DNA of 27,600 nucleotides from JAAYCB01 sp012744395 (GCA_028703175.1 JAQVNJ010000083.1:1-27600); one strand, 5' to 3'; numbered from the stretch's first letter, positions 15,639-24,129 are shown. Numbers and translations: made by a program. The notes: generated from the sequence alone by a model not told the origin.

Positions 15639-16322
15639 CTAATCGACGGCGCAGAGCCACTCGAAACTCCATAACGGGTTGCCGCAGACGGGGCACTTCT
15701 TCCCGTCGCCGAGCAATTTGCCCTGGCATCGCTTGCAGTACCCGATCGAAGGCAGGATTTTCACCTGTTCGCGGCGGAGCGTCTCGGCCGCTTTCTGGTC
15801 GCCGAAGGCCTGGACCGTGGCAATCTGGGCGGTGGTCGGCAAGAGGCGAAACAGCACCAGCGGCGCGCGGCGCGCTTCCGGCACGACGCGGACGAGAATG
15901 TCGCTGAAATCGAGCCGCCGCTCGTCCGCGCTGTTGTCCAAGTAGCCCGCCACGCGCTTGGGGATATCGCTCAAGGGCGCCCAGGCTTCCAGCCGCATCG
16001 CGGTCAGCCAGGAGACATACCAGGGGCGAACCTCCTTGACCAGCGCGAAGCGGGCCGCGGCGACCACCGATTCAGCGATCAGAAAGGCCTCGATCTCCTC
16101 GGCCGCCATCTGCTGGGCACGGACCTGAGAAGTCGGCAGCAGCATCGAGTCCTTGACGGACCCCTTGTCCGACTCCAAGAGGCGGCGGAAGAGCGATTCG
16201 CGCAGCGCGGTCAATCCGCTCGCCAGCCGACCGGCGATCTCGAGCCCGTCGCGGCGATTCTCGTGTTGGTTGAAAGCCTCGGCCGCCTTGGCCACCGCAG
16301 GCAGGACACCAACCGTGCTCAT
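15639..16322 (-). CDS. Conserved hypothetical protein with C-terminal zinc ribbon
   Basis: A 227-residue protein from ATG 16322. The first ~185 residues are mainly helical and without known motifs (AKAAEAFNQHENRRDGLEIAGRL, VRPWYVSWLTAMRLEAW). The C-terminus holds a clear zinc ribbon: CKRC, then GDGKKCPVCGNPLW, i.e. two CxxC knuckles 11 residues apart. This suggests nucleic-acid or protein binding. It is transcribed in the same direction as tadA 87 bp upstream, so it may be co-expressed with it. Function not recognised. Confidence 0.75.
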   Translation of the reverse strand: MSTVGVLPAVAKAAEAFNQHENRRDGLEIAGRLASGLTALRESLFRRLLESDKGSVKDSMLLPTSQVRAQQMAAEEIEAFLIAESVVAAARFALVKEVRPWYVSWLTAMRLEAWAPLSDIPKRVAGYLDNSADERRLDFSDILVRVVPEARRAPLVLFRLLPTTAQIATVQAFGDQKAAETLRREQVKILPSIGYCKRCQGKLLGDGKKCPVCGNPLWSFEWLCAVD

Positions 16323-16409
16323 CGCTCTTCTCCCCCAGGAGGCGTGGGTTTCGCCAAACCGCTTTCCGTCCGCCTCCTATTCTAGTCGATCCGCCCGGCG
16401 GTGAGCAGA

Positions 16410-16898
16410 CTATTTCTTGCCCAGCCGGCGCTGCTGTTGGAAGAACCGGCTGAGAATCCGCCCGCATCGCTCGGCGAGCACGCCCGGAATCACCGCCGCG
16501 CGATGGTTCAGCCGCGAGTCGTCGAGCAGCGTGTAGAGGGAGCGAACGGCCCCGGCCTTGGGGTCCGCGGCGCCATAGACGACCGCTGGAATCCTCGCCT
16601 GGAGGATCGCCCCGGCACACATCGGACACGGTTCGAGGGTCACGTAGAGGGTGCAATCGTCGAGCCGCCACGACTGCCGTGCCTCGGCGGCCTGGGTGAT
16701 GGCGATCATCTCGGCGTGGGCCGTGGGGTCGTGCAACAACTCGCGCTGGTTGTGAGCCGCGGCGATCACGCGATCCTGGTGGACGATCACGGCGCCCACC
16801 GGGACCTCGTCCTCGGCCAGCGCCTGCTCGGCCTCGTCGAGGGCCCGCTGCATGTAGATTTCGTGCGATCGCATCCAGCCGTCTTCCGCTCCGTTCAA
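16410..16898 (-). CDS. tadA: tRNA-specific adenosine deaminase
   Basis: A 162-residue cytosolic zinc deaminase that converts A34 to inosine in the tRNA-Arg(ACG) anticodon. The zinc site is H61-AE63 (the Glu is the proton shuttle) and P-C91-PMC94-AG. The N-terminal helix (RSHEIYMQRALDEAEQALAEDEVPVGAVIV) and C-terminal LNHRAAVIPGVLAERC fit TadA rather than other cytidine/guanine deaminases. The start is TTG 16898: it overlaps the stop of the upstream gene (TTGA) and has a perfect AAGGAGG 7 nt upstream. The next ATG (16874) is 8 codons in with a poorer site. Co-translated with the upstream secreted protein gene, with which no functional link is obvious. Confidence 0.93.
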   Translation of the reverse strand: MNGAEDGWMRSHEIYMQRALDEAEQALAEDEVPVGAVIVHQDRVIAAAHNQRELLHDPTAHAEMIAITQAAEARQSWRLDDCTLYVTLEPCPMCAGAILQARIPAVVYGAADPKAGAVRSLYTLLDDSRLNHRAAVIPGVLAERCGRILSRFFQQQRRLGKK

Positions 16899-18688
16899 TC
16901 GTGGTCCTCCTTGTCTGGCGTTTCCTTGTCCGCGCCGTTTCCCCCCCGTTCAAGCCACCAGCGCTCGACAATCCGGCACGACTCCGCCGACGCGTAACGG
17001 TAGCCCGTCAGGCCGTATTGCCTGGCGAGCATCCCGGCACAGGCGATGAGCTGGAAATCTTCCAGCGCCGCGCCGCGCCGGCCGTGCCGGGCGAGCAGGA
17101 TCGCGGCCGCGGTGGCGCCCAGTTCCGGCGCCTCGGCCTGGCCGACGACCAGATGCTCGCGCCGAGGGACGATTCGGGCCAGCCAGGCGTCGACCTCCGG
17201 CCAGGGATCGCGCCGCGCGATCGCCAATGCGGCGAGCCGATCGAAGCGGTAGGGCATCGCCGCGCTGGGCGGCAACGCCCGGTCGCGGTCGATCGCCTCC
17301 AACAGGCCGGGAATCGCCGCCCGCGTGCCCTTGGCGCCGAGCCAGGCGCAGAGCAGCCCGTGGATGCTCGGCCGCGTCCGCTCGACCTCGGGCGGAGCGC
17401 TCGGTTCGAGCCGCCCCGCCGCAACGGTGCAATCGGCCACCGTCGCCAGGTATCGGCCCGCAAACCGCGAGACGTCTTCGATCGGGAACTGGGCGAGCAT
17501 CGTCAACTCCCGTTCCTCCAGCGGCCGCCCCCGGCCAAGCAGATCCTCCGTCGTCCGCTCGACGATCGCCTCCAGCCGCCGCGCTTCGCTGCCGCGGGCC
17601 GCGTACTCGTAGGCCATCCGCCGCCGCGGCGTCGGCAGGTTCACCAGGTGGAAGAAGGCGGAGGGGAGCGTCGGGTGGGGCAGGGCCACGCCGACCGGGT
17701 AGTCGCCTTCGACCAGGTTCACGCCGGTCACGCAGTGAGCCGTCCGGTCGTCGATGCGGTCGAAATGGCTCGTGCCGCCCTCGCTCACGCTGGGCACTCC
17801 CACGAGCAGCCGCTGGATGTTCAAGTTCGCGCCCCCCTGCCAGAATTCAGCCACCATCGCCGGCCGCGCCAGGTCGATCATCTCGCCGAGCCGGGCGTCG
17901 GCCTCGGGCGCAAGCGCCGCGCTCCGCCGCCGCGTTTCCAGGGCAGCCCGGACGCGAGCGGCGTATTCCGGCCGGGCGAGAAGATCGCGGAGCTCGACCG
18001 CCGCGAGCGGCTCGCCAGAGAGGGGAAAAACGGCCTGGCTCTTCGGGTTGGCCAGCGCGTCGACCCAGCGGTCGATCTCCGAGTCGGCGACGGGGGGGAG
18101 GTCTCCACCGCCGGCGTCGCTGGCCAGCCATGCGCCCCGCGCCGCCTCGTAGATGTCTCTCATCCCCTCCGCCGCGCCGAGTGCCAGCTGGGGCGCGGCC
18201 AGGCGCCGCTTGACCTCAAGATAGATCGGCACCCGTGCCTCGCGACTGCCGAGCAGCCAGCGGAGCCGGCTCTCGGCCCCCAGCCGACGGCCGTAGGAAT
18301 CATGCTGGAGCTGGTCGATCAGCTCCCGGATCTGCCCGATGGAGATCTTCTCCGCCGGCGGCAGATCGGCCGGCGGGAGCAACCGCTGGAGCTGCTCCAA
18401 CTGTTTTCTGACTTCAAACGACGTGCCTGGATCGACGAGTGCCTGCTGGACCGCCAGGGCGAGCGGTTTTCGGGCGTCGTCCGCGGCGGCCATCTCGCGG
18501 AGGCGTTGAAGAGCGCCTGCCCGCGTCGCAAACTCATCGGCATCCAAATCGGCCAAGACTTGGACGATCCTTGCCCGGAGGCCGTCCTCCAGACCCTGCT
18601 CCGTGTTCGCCTCGCCGCGGCCGGTTGCCGGCGAGTGGAACGGGAAAGTCCATAGAAGAATGAGGATCAGCCACAACGGGCGCTTCAT
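16895..18688 (-). CDS. Secreted helical (HEAT-like) protein of unknown function
   Basis: A 597-residue protein from ATG 18688. Residues 1-~24 form a signal peptide (MKRPLWLILILLWTFPFHSPATG). The N-terminal half resembles HEAT-type helical repeats (VLADLDADEFATRAGALQRLREMA; ISIGQIRELIDQLQHDSYGRRLGAESRLRWLLGS), a pattern common in secreted planctomycete proteins. The middle carries a beta-rich part (ANLNIQRLLVGVPSVSEGGTSHFDRIDDRTAHCVTGVNLVEGDYPVGVALPHP). The C-terminal part is again alpha-helical (ATAAAILLARHGRRGAALEDFQLIACAGMLARQYG) and ends in a charged tail. No catalytic motif was recognised. Its stop overlaps the tadA start. Confidence 0.78.
   Translation of the reverse strand: MKRPLWLILILLWTFPFHSPATGRGEANTEQGLEDGLRARIVQVLADLDADEFATRAGALQRLREMAAADDARKPLALAVQQALVDPGTSFEVRKQLEQLQRLLPPADLPPAEKISIGQIRELIDQLQHDSYGRRLGAESRLRWLLGSREARVPIYLEVKRRLAAPQLALGAAEGMRDIYEAARGAWLASDAGGGDLPPVADSEIDRWVDALANPKSQAVFPLSGEPLAAVELRDLLARPEYAARVRAALETRRRSAALAPEADARLGEMIDLARPAMVAEFWQGGANLNIQRLLVGVPSVSEGGTSHFDRIDDRTAHCVTGVNLVEGDYPVGVALPHPTLPSAFFHLVNLPTPRRRMAYEYAARGSEARRLEAIVERTTEDLLGRGRPLEERELTMLAQFPIEDVSRFAGRYLATVADCTVAAGRLEPSAPPEVERTRPSIHGLLCAWLGAKGTRAAIPGLLEAIDRDRALPPSAAMPYRFDRLAALAIARRDPWPEVDAWLARIVPRREHLVVGQAEAPELGATAAAILLARHGRRGAALEDFQLIACAGMLARQYGLTGYRYASAESCRIVERWWLERGGNGADKETPDKEDHD
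16906..16912 (-). promoter_or_regulatory. Shine-Dalgarno site fixing the TTG start of tadA
   Basis: AAGGAGG on the minus strand, 7 nt before TTG 16898. Such a perfect site is rare in this window and supports TTG over the downstream ATG. It lies inside the last codons of the upstream gene. Confidence 0.75.
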
Positions 18689-18888
18689 GTTGGAGAGCTT
18701 CGTCGAGTGCAGGAAACGGGCGCGAGCTGCTCACCCGGTCGGCAATTGCCCAATATGCCGTCTGGCTCAATCGCGGGCCAGTCCCCCGGCTCGGCCGAGT
18801 CGACGGCGGCGGCCGGGCAAGCCTACCGCCCGCCTTCCCGCGGACGCAATCCCACCTGCCGGCCCGACCCGCGGATATTCAGGGGCGC

Positions 18889-21800
18889 TCAACCGAACAA
18901 GGCTCCGGCATAGCCGACCACCCGGCTCGCATCGCCGGAGGCGTCGGCGCTGGTCGCATAGCCGACGATTTCGACGCGATCCAGCGCGCCGAGGCGCTGA
19001 AGCGTCTCGAGGACAAACACCGCCGGGACAACGCCGCACATCGTGATCCGGTTGCGGCTGACGGTCTCGAACAGCCCGGCCGGGTCGAGCGACTCGATCG
19101 CATCGAGGGCAAGCCGGTCGAGCCGCCGCGTCGTCTGGTCGTCGGCATAATGGTTCATGTCGGTGGAGATGACCAGCAGCGGCCGCCTGGGCATCTCGGC
19201 CAGCAGTGCCGCCATCTGGGCGGCGGCGCGCTGGATGGCGTCGAGCTGGCCGCCGTGCATGGCGACCCCCACGACCCTCGCCCCGGGGGCGAGTCGGGCC
19301 AGGATCGGCAATTGGACCTCGATCGCGTGCTCCGGCTCGTGCGAGGCGGCGTCGAGCTCCATGCCGGTGACGACATCGGCCAGCTTGCCGGCCAACTCGG
19401 GATCGGACTTGACCTGGCCGGAGGGGAGCGACCAGGCCCGGTGCGGGGCCACCGCCCAGTCGGCGCCGAGGCGGTTGTGTTTGGGCGAGAAGACGATCAC
19501 GCGATCGGGAATCGCGACGCGGTTGAGCACGCGCGCGGCCAACCGGCCGGAATAGACCCAGCCGGCGTGGGGCACCATCGCGGCGGCCCAGGGCCTCTTC
19601 TCGGCCGTTTCGTCCAGAAAGCCGTCGAGTGTCGCGCGGATCTCCCCGGCGGAACCGGGATAGAAGCGGCCGGCGACGGCAGGCGCTCTCAAGTCCGGTC
19701 CCTTTTGAGGCTGAGGGACATTGGAGACCGAGACCTGGGCTTCGGTGGAGACGGTTTCGAGGCTGAACACGGCCACCTGCTGCGGATTGAGGAAATGGCC
19801 GGCCGCGGCGGCATTCTGGAGCGAATCGCGGGGCGCCTGCTTCGCATGATAGACAAGCGACCACTTGCCCTGGTCGATCGCCAGCACCGCGCGGCGGCGC
19901 GGCTGGATATCCTCCAGCGCAGGTTCGGCGAGCGTGCCTTGCATGGCCGGGTCCCAGAGAACGGTCAACCCGACGGACAGCGTCTTGAGCACCTCGAGCG
20001 GGATGCGGCGGGATTGCAGCGCGCTGGCCGCCGTCTTGAGCAGGTCGAGGAGCGTCGACTGGAGCGGGATTGCAGGCCGCACATGGACCCGGCTGCAATG
20101 GATCGCTTCGTGGGTCTGGGGCAGCTTGACCGTGACCACCAACCCGTGAATGTTGCCGTCGAACCCGCCGGGCAGGTAATAGCTGGGCACGGCCCCCTGG
20201 CAGAGCGCGAGCAGGTTCTGGCGGGCGAAATCGGCCAGTTCGGCCACCTGGTCGGCGTCGGGGCCCCCGGCGGGCACGGGCGTCTCGCCCGCCTGATTGA
20301 CATCGGCCAGGCGGCCCTCAATCGCATATCCCTCGAAGGTCATCAGCGTGGCGTCATCCTTCTTCCAAGCATCGCCGGGCAATCCGGCCTTGCGGCAGAC
20401 CGCTTCGAGGAAGGCCACGGCGTCCATCTTGTGTTCGGTGGCCACGCCCGGAAGCAGCAGGCCCCGACGATTGCCCATGGCAATCTGGAGGCCGTGCCTG
20501 CCGATGGTCACCGCTCCGGCGCGTTCGCCGCCCTTGGCTTCCACCGGTTTGAGCCCCCAGAGGAGCCAGACTTCCATCTCCAGATGCGGCAGTTCCGTCG
20601 GCGAGATCGGGGGGAACCGCGGGTCCTCTTTGGCCGCCCGAAACGCGGCCTGGTCAATCGCTTCGCCAAGCGGAACGGACTGGCCGATGAACCCACAGCA
20701 GGAGCGGAGCTGGCCGGAGCGCTTGAGGCTGACAAAAGCGCCCAGGAGCGGCTGTGCGGCCACTGCGGCAAGGGCCTCGGTCGTGGATTCACCCGGGAGG
20801 TTGCTTACGGCGGCGGCCACGCGGCGACCGGCCGCCTCGAAAACCCGCCGCTCCTGCTGCCGGTCGAGTTCCGGCTTCTCGGGGTGCCTGTCGCCGTGGG
20901 CGGTTGATGCGGCGCCTGGTAATGCCACTGCGGACTCTCCTTGGAAACGTGTTCGATGGCCGGTGTCCGGAGACGGCGGACCCCCGCCCTCGTTGGGTAT
21001 CGGCTGATTGGCGGGCTGGTGTTGCGGACTTCTCCTCTCCGCCCGCGGGCGGGCGAACGAGGCGATTCGCACCGGCTGCCGCCGCGAACCCCAGGTACCC
21101 GGCCTGGTCGAAAACCGGCCGGGAATCTCCGCCTGGCAATGGCCGCAGCGGTCGCCGCACATGGCGTAGTGCCCGATCCGGTAACCGGAACGCTCGATGA
21201 GCAACCCCTGGCAGGCGTGGCAATACGTGCTCTGGGTCGCCGGATCGGCGATATTGCCCGTGTAAACATAGTTTATTCCGGCACGCCGCGCCAGTTCGCG
21301 GGCCCGAAGCAGCGTTTCTGGCGGGGTCGGGGGGCGGTCCAGCATGCGGAAGTCGGGATGAAACGCCGAGAAGTGGACGGGCACGTTTGGACCAAGCTCT
21401 TCGACGATCCACTCGGACATCCGCTTCAACTCGTCGTCGGAGTCGTTTTCCCGGGGGATGATCAGCGTGGTGATTTCAGTCCACACGCCGGCATCGCGGA
21501 CGAGCCAGCGGAGGGTGTCGCAGACGGGATCGAGGCGCCCGCCCGTCAGTTTCCGGTAAAACCTTTCGGAGAACGCCTTGAGGTCGACGTTCGCCGCGTC
21601 GATGACTTCGTAGAACGGTTGTCTCGCCTCGGGCGTCATGTAGCCGGAAGTCACGGCCACCGTCTTGATCCCGGCCGCGCGGCAGGCACGGGCGGTATCG
21701 ATCGCATATTCGGCCCAGATGATCGGATCGTTGTAGGTGAATGCGACGCTGCCGCACCCGTGCCGCCGTGCCGCCTTGGCAATCGCCTCGGGCAGGGCGG

Positions 21801-22170
21801 CCTCGGAGAGCGATTCGACCTGACGCGACTTGGAGATCGACCAGTTCTGGCAGAACTTGCAGCCGAGGTTGCAGCCGGCCGTGCCGAAAGACAGGACCGG
21901 AGTGCCGGGATAGAAGTGGTTGAGCGGCTTTTTTTCGATCGGGTCGATGCAGAACCCGGTGCTCCGGCCATACGTGGTCAGCATCAGGCGGCCGCCGAGA
22001 TTCTGCCTCACGAAGCAGAAGCCGCGCTGGCCTGGCGCCAGCGCGCAGGCCCGCGGGCAGAGATCGCAGACAATTCGCTTGCCATCCTCCGCATCGTGCC
22101 ACCACCCACCCGGCTTCAACCCCTCGGCCGTGGCGATTCCCTCCGGTGGTCGAAGAACGATCCGTTCCAT
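18889..22170 (-). CDS. amrS-amrA-amrB: AmmeMemoRadiSam fusion: radical SAM + AMMECR1 + MEMO in one frame
   Basis: A 1093-residue protein. ATG 22170 is chosen: GAGGTGG lies 6 nt upstream and the family's sequence starts here; the longer frame to 22377 is random. Residues ~1-350: AmrS-type radical SAM enzyme, with CDLCPRACALAPGQRGFC, the cluster motif C100-NLG-C104-KF-C107, and a C-terminal zinc-ribbon-like CHAC...CGDRCGHC near 338. Residues ~352-440: low-complexity linker. ~441-620: AMMECR1 domain (AmrA) with a variant core LRSCCGFIG at C491 instead of the usual LRGCIG. ~630-800: possibly a degenerate second AMMECR1 unit. ~825-1093: MEMO domain (AmrB) with H868, H898, D1004, H1007 and C1045 matching the metal-binding residues of human MEMO1. 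These three proteins are usually neighbouring genes; their joint reaction is unknown. Confidence 0.9.
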   Translation of the reverse strand: MERIVLRPPEGIATAEGLKPGGWWHDAEDGKRIVCDLCPRACALAPGQRGFCFVRQNLGGRLMLTTYGRSTGFCIDPIEKKPLNHFYPGTPVLSFGTAGCNLGCKFCQNWSISKSRQVESLSEAALPEAIAKAARRHGCGSVAFTYNDPIIWAEYAIDTARACRAAGIKTVAVTSGYMTPEARQPFYEVIDAANVDLKAFSERFYRKLTGGRLDPVCDTLRWLVRDAGVWTEITTLIIPRENDSDDELKRMSEWIVEELGPNVPVHFSAFHPDFRMLDRPPTPPETLLRARELARRAGINYVYTGNIADPATQSTYCHACQGLLIERSGYRIGHYAMCGDRCGHCQAEIPGRFSTRPGTWGSRRQPVRIASFARPRAERRSPQHQPANQPIPNEGGGPPSPDTGHRTRFQGESAVALPGAASTAHGDRHPEKPELDRQQERRVFEAAGRRVAAAVSNLPGESTTEALAAVAAQPLLGAFVSLKRSGQLRSCCGFIGQSVPLGEAIDQAAFRAAKEDPRFPPISPTELPHLEMEVWLLWGLKPVEAKGGERAGAVTIGRHGLQIAMGNRRGLLLPGVATEHKMDAVAFLEAVCRKAGLPGDAWKKDDATLMTFEGYAIEGRLADVNQAGETPVPAGGPDADQVAELADFARQNLLALCQGAVPSYYLPGGFDGNIHGLVVTVKLPQTHEAIHCSRVHVRPAIPLQSTLLDLLKTAASALQSRRIPLEVLKTLSVGLTVLWDPAMQGTLAEPALEDIQPRRRAVLAIDQGKWSLVYHAKQAPRDSLQNAAAAGHFLNPQQVAVFSLETVSTEAQVSVSNVPQPQKGPDLRAPAVAGRFYPGSAGEIRATLDGFLDETAEKRPWAAAMVPHAGWVYSGRLAARVLNRVAIPDRVIVFSPKHNRLGADWAVAPHRAWSLPSGQVKSDPELAGKLADVVTGMELDAASHEPEHAIEVQLPILARLAPGARVVGVAMHGGQLDAIQRAAAQMAALLAEMPRRPLLVISTDMNHYADDQTTRRLDRLALDAIESLDPAGLFETVSRNRITMCGVVPAVFVLETLQRLGALDRVEIVGYATSADASGDASRVVGYAGALFG
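20926..20942 (-). promoter_or_regulatory. Internal Shine-Dalgarno and GTG start inside the fusion gene
   Basis: On the minus strand AAGGAGAG (20942-20935) precedes an in-frame GTG (20928-20926, codon 415), with 8 nt between AAGGAG and the codon. It lies in the linker just before the AMMECR1 domain. It could start a separate 679-residue AMMECR1-MEMO protein, or be a relic of a former gene boundary. Confidence 0.6.
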
Positions 22171-22404
22171 CGCATTCCACCTCTGCACAAGGAAAACTGC
22201 GAGGCTGGGCAAGACACGCGGTCTGGCCAACCAGGGATGTCTCTCCGCGCGGGGCAGGCTCTCTCTAAAGCATACCAGTTTTCCCTCCCGCGGCCTATCA
22301 CGCCAACGGGTTGGAATCGGTCGGAAGACCGGACCGTAGACCGGACCGTCGGAGTCGCTCGCGGAGCGTGCTCCCACCGCCCGCCATCGGCGCGTCGCAA
22401 AGGG

Positions 22405-23664
22405 CTATCGCCAGACCGCGATCGAGGGCAACAGCAGAATCAGCAGCAGTCCGCCGACGCTGGGGATCGAGAAGAAGGCCGCGATTTCGACGAACAGCCG
22501 GCGCCCGCCGAGAATTCCCACCAGGGCCGCCTTGAACACCAGGCTTGCCACTGCCGCCGCCAAGATCAGCTTCCAGCCGTGTTCCAGGATCTCGGGATCC
22601 CGATTGGCCAGCGCGGCCGTTGAGAGCGTGATCGCGTCCATGTCCGTCAAACCGGAAAGCGCGGAGACAAGGTACAGCGCCTCGTTGCCCGTATATTCCT
22701 TGGCCGCCGCCAGGGCGATCAAGACCACGGCATACATGCCGGCGAAAACCAAGGCCGATTTCATCTGCGTGGGGTTGGCCTGTTCGGGCATCTGGCTGGG
22801 CTGGTTGCGAACGCGGTACCAGAACAGCAGCGCCGGGGCCGCGGTCAGCAACATCAACGCCGTAATCGGCGCCACGGAGGTGGAGAGGAACTGGGGCGAA
22901 ACAACGGCGATTTCGATCAGCACGCGCACGAAGACCACCGCCGAGGCGATCAGGATGACTATCGCCGACGCGTGGTTCGCCTGGGGATTGCCGCGGGCCT
23001 GGCGCGAGTAGCTCACGGTCGTGGCGGTGCTGGAAATAGCGCCGCCGAGGACGCCCCCCAGCAAGATCCCCGCGGTGCGGCCAGAAAACTTGTAGGCAAT
23101 GTAGCCGCCCAGGCTCATGCCGACGATCAGGACGACCATCAGCCAGGTCTTCCAGGGATTGAAGACCTCGAAGGGGCCATAGGCCTGGTTGGGCAGTATC
23201 GGCAGGATGATGCAGGTGATCAGCACGAACTGCATGATCGCCTTGAGGTCGTCGTTGCCGAGCGTCTGGGCGAACCGGTGCATCTCCGGTTTGAACTGGA
23301 GCAGGATCGCCACGCCGCCGCCGATGGCAATCGGCACCGCCAGCGGCGCGACCGTGGCCAGGGCCCCGACGCCGAACATCAAGAGCACAGCCACCTCGGT
23401 GGTGATGCCGGGATCGGGATTCTCTTGGCGCAGCTGGATGAGCCTGGGGAAGGCGAGCACGGCGACGACCCCCAGCATGCCGCCGAAGAGGACCCAGCCG
23501 CCGAACTGGCCGGCGAGGATTGCCGCCACGGCGCCGAAGACCGTAATCAGGGGGAACGTCCGCACGCCGGGCCGCTCGTCGCCCGCGCGCTGCCGCTGCA
23601 AGCCGACGAGCAGGCCGAGCAGAAGCGAAATGCCCAATTCTTGAAACAGTTCGATTGCGTCCAC
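22405..23664 (-). CDS. MgtC/SapB and DUF4010 integral membrane protein
   Basis: A 419-residue multi-spanning membrane protein. The first ~130 residues match the MgtC/SapB domain: ELGISLLLGLLVGLQRQRAG...GVRTFPLITVFGAVAAILAG, with the conserved Arg/Gly pattern after the first helix. The rest, with about eight helices, fits DUF4010: IVGMSLGGYIAYKFSGRTAGILLGGVLGGAISSTATTVSYSRQ and the repeat-like ALSGLTDMDAITLSTA. Proteins of this build are widespread in bacteria; MgtC proteins affect magnesium adaptation and membrane energetics, but the DUF4010 type is uncharacterised. The start is GTG 23664 with no Shine-Dalgarno site. It lies 114 bp downstream of panD and 234 bp upstream of the AmmeMemoRadiSam gene, all in one direction, so they might share a transcript. 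Confidence 0.9.
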   Translation of the reverse strand: MDAIELFQELGISLLLGLLVGLQRQRAGDERPGVRTFPLITVFGAVAAILAGQFGGWVLFGGMLGVVAVLAFPRLIQLRQENPDPGITTEVAVLLMFGVGALATVAPLAVPIAIGGGVAILLQFKPEMHRFAQTLGNDDLKAIMQFVLITCIILPILPNQAYGPFEVFNPWKTWLMVVLIVGMSLGGYIAYKFSGRTAGILLGGVLGGAISSTATTVSYSRQARGNPQANHASAIVILIASAVVFVRVLIEIAVVSPQFLSTSVAPITALMLLTAAPALLFWYRVRNQPSQMPEQANPTQMKSALVFAGMYAVVLIALAAAKEYTGNEALYLVSALSGLTDMDAITLSTAALANRDPEILEHGWKLILAAAVASLVFKAALVGILGGRRLFVEIAAFFSIPSVGGLLLILLLPSIAVWR

Positions 23665-23778
23665 CCGTGCGGCTCGCGTGGGGCCAGTGGAATCGGCAAG
23701 GAGCGCCGCGGCGCCGCGCCGCGGTCAAGAAAGACTAGCACGCCGAAGCGCCCCGGTCCAAAGAGGGGGCGCCCCCGG

Positions 23779-24129
23779 TCAGTCGCGGAGCCGGTTGCGC
23801 GCGTCGACCTTGACGACCACCGGCCGATGCGCCGCGACTTGTCCGTCGTCCACCGCGCAGTAGGTGATGATCACCACCGGGTCGCCGGGGGTGCCCAACC
23901 GAGCGGCCGGACCGTTGAGCAGAACCGTGCCCGAACCGGCCTCCGCTTCGATGATATAAGTAACCAGCCGCGAGCCGTTGTTCACATTCAGGACGTGGAC
24001 CTGCTCGCCAGGGATCATGCCGGCCGCATCCAGCAGCGTTCGGTCGATGGCGATGCTCCCTTCATAGTCCAGCTCCGTGCCGGTGAGCGTGGCACGATGA
24101 ATTTTGGACTTGAGCATGAAGCGTTGCAC
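23779..24129 (-). CDS. panD: Aspartate 1-decarboxylase (pyruvoyl enzyme)
   Basis: A 116-residue protein; it makes beta-alanine from aspartate for pantothenate and CoA. The self-cleavage site G24-S25 lies in YEGSIAID, giving a small beta chain and a larger alpha chain with the pyruvoyl group from S25. MLKSKIHRATLT at the start and NVNNGSRLVTYIIEAEAGSGTVLLNGPAARLG fit PanD throughout, including N and G residues around the active site. GTG 24129 is chosen over ATG 24117 because it puts the cleavage Ser at position 25, as in E. coli PanD (MIRTML start). No PanZ/PanM activator is encoded nearby; PanD enzymes outside enterobacteria mature without one. Other pantothenate genes are absent from the window. 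Confidence 0.95.
   Translation of the reverse strand: MQRFMLKSKIHRATLTGTELDYEGSIAIDRTLLDAAGMIPGEQVHVLNVNNGSRLVTYIIEAEAGSGTVLLNGPAARLGTPGDPVVIITYCAVDDGQVAAHRPVVVKVDARNRLRD

Noticed and set aside
16901..18655. Long plus-strand open frame (584 codons) opposite the secreted helical protein gene
   Set aside because: The minus-strand product has a signal peptide and ordered repeats; the plus-strand translation is Arg/Pro/Gly-rich without motifs, typical of antisense frames in GC-rich coding DNA.
22171..22377. N-terminal extension of the AmmeMemoRadiSam frame by 69 codons
   Set aside because: The sequence is random-looking, while ATG 22170 has GAGGTGG 6 nt upstream and begins the family homology.
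19150..22623. Long plus-strand frames (19150-20907 and 20941-22623) opposite the AmmeMemoRadiSam gene
   Set aside because: The opposite strand holds three clear domain families; these frames show no domain and arise from GC-rich third positions.
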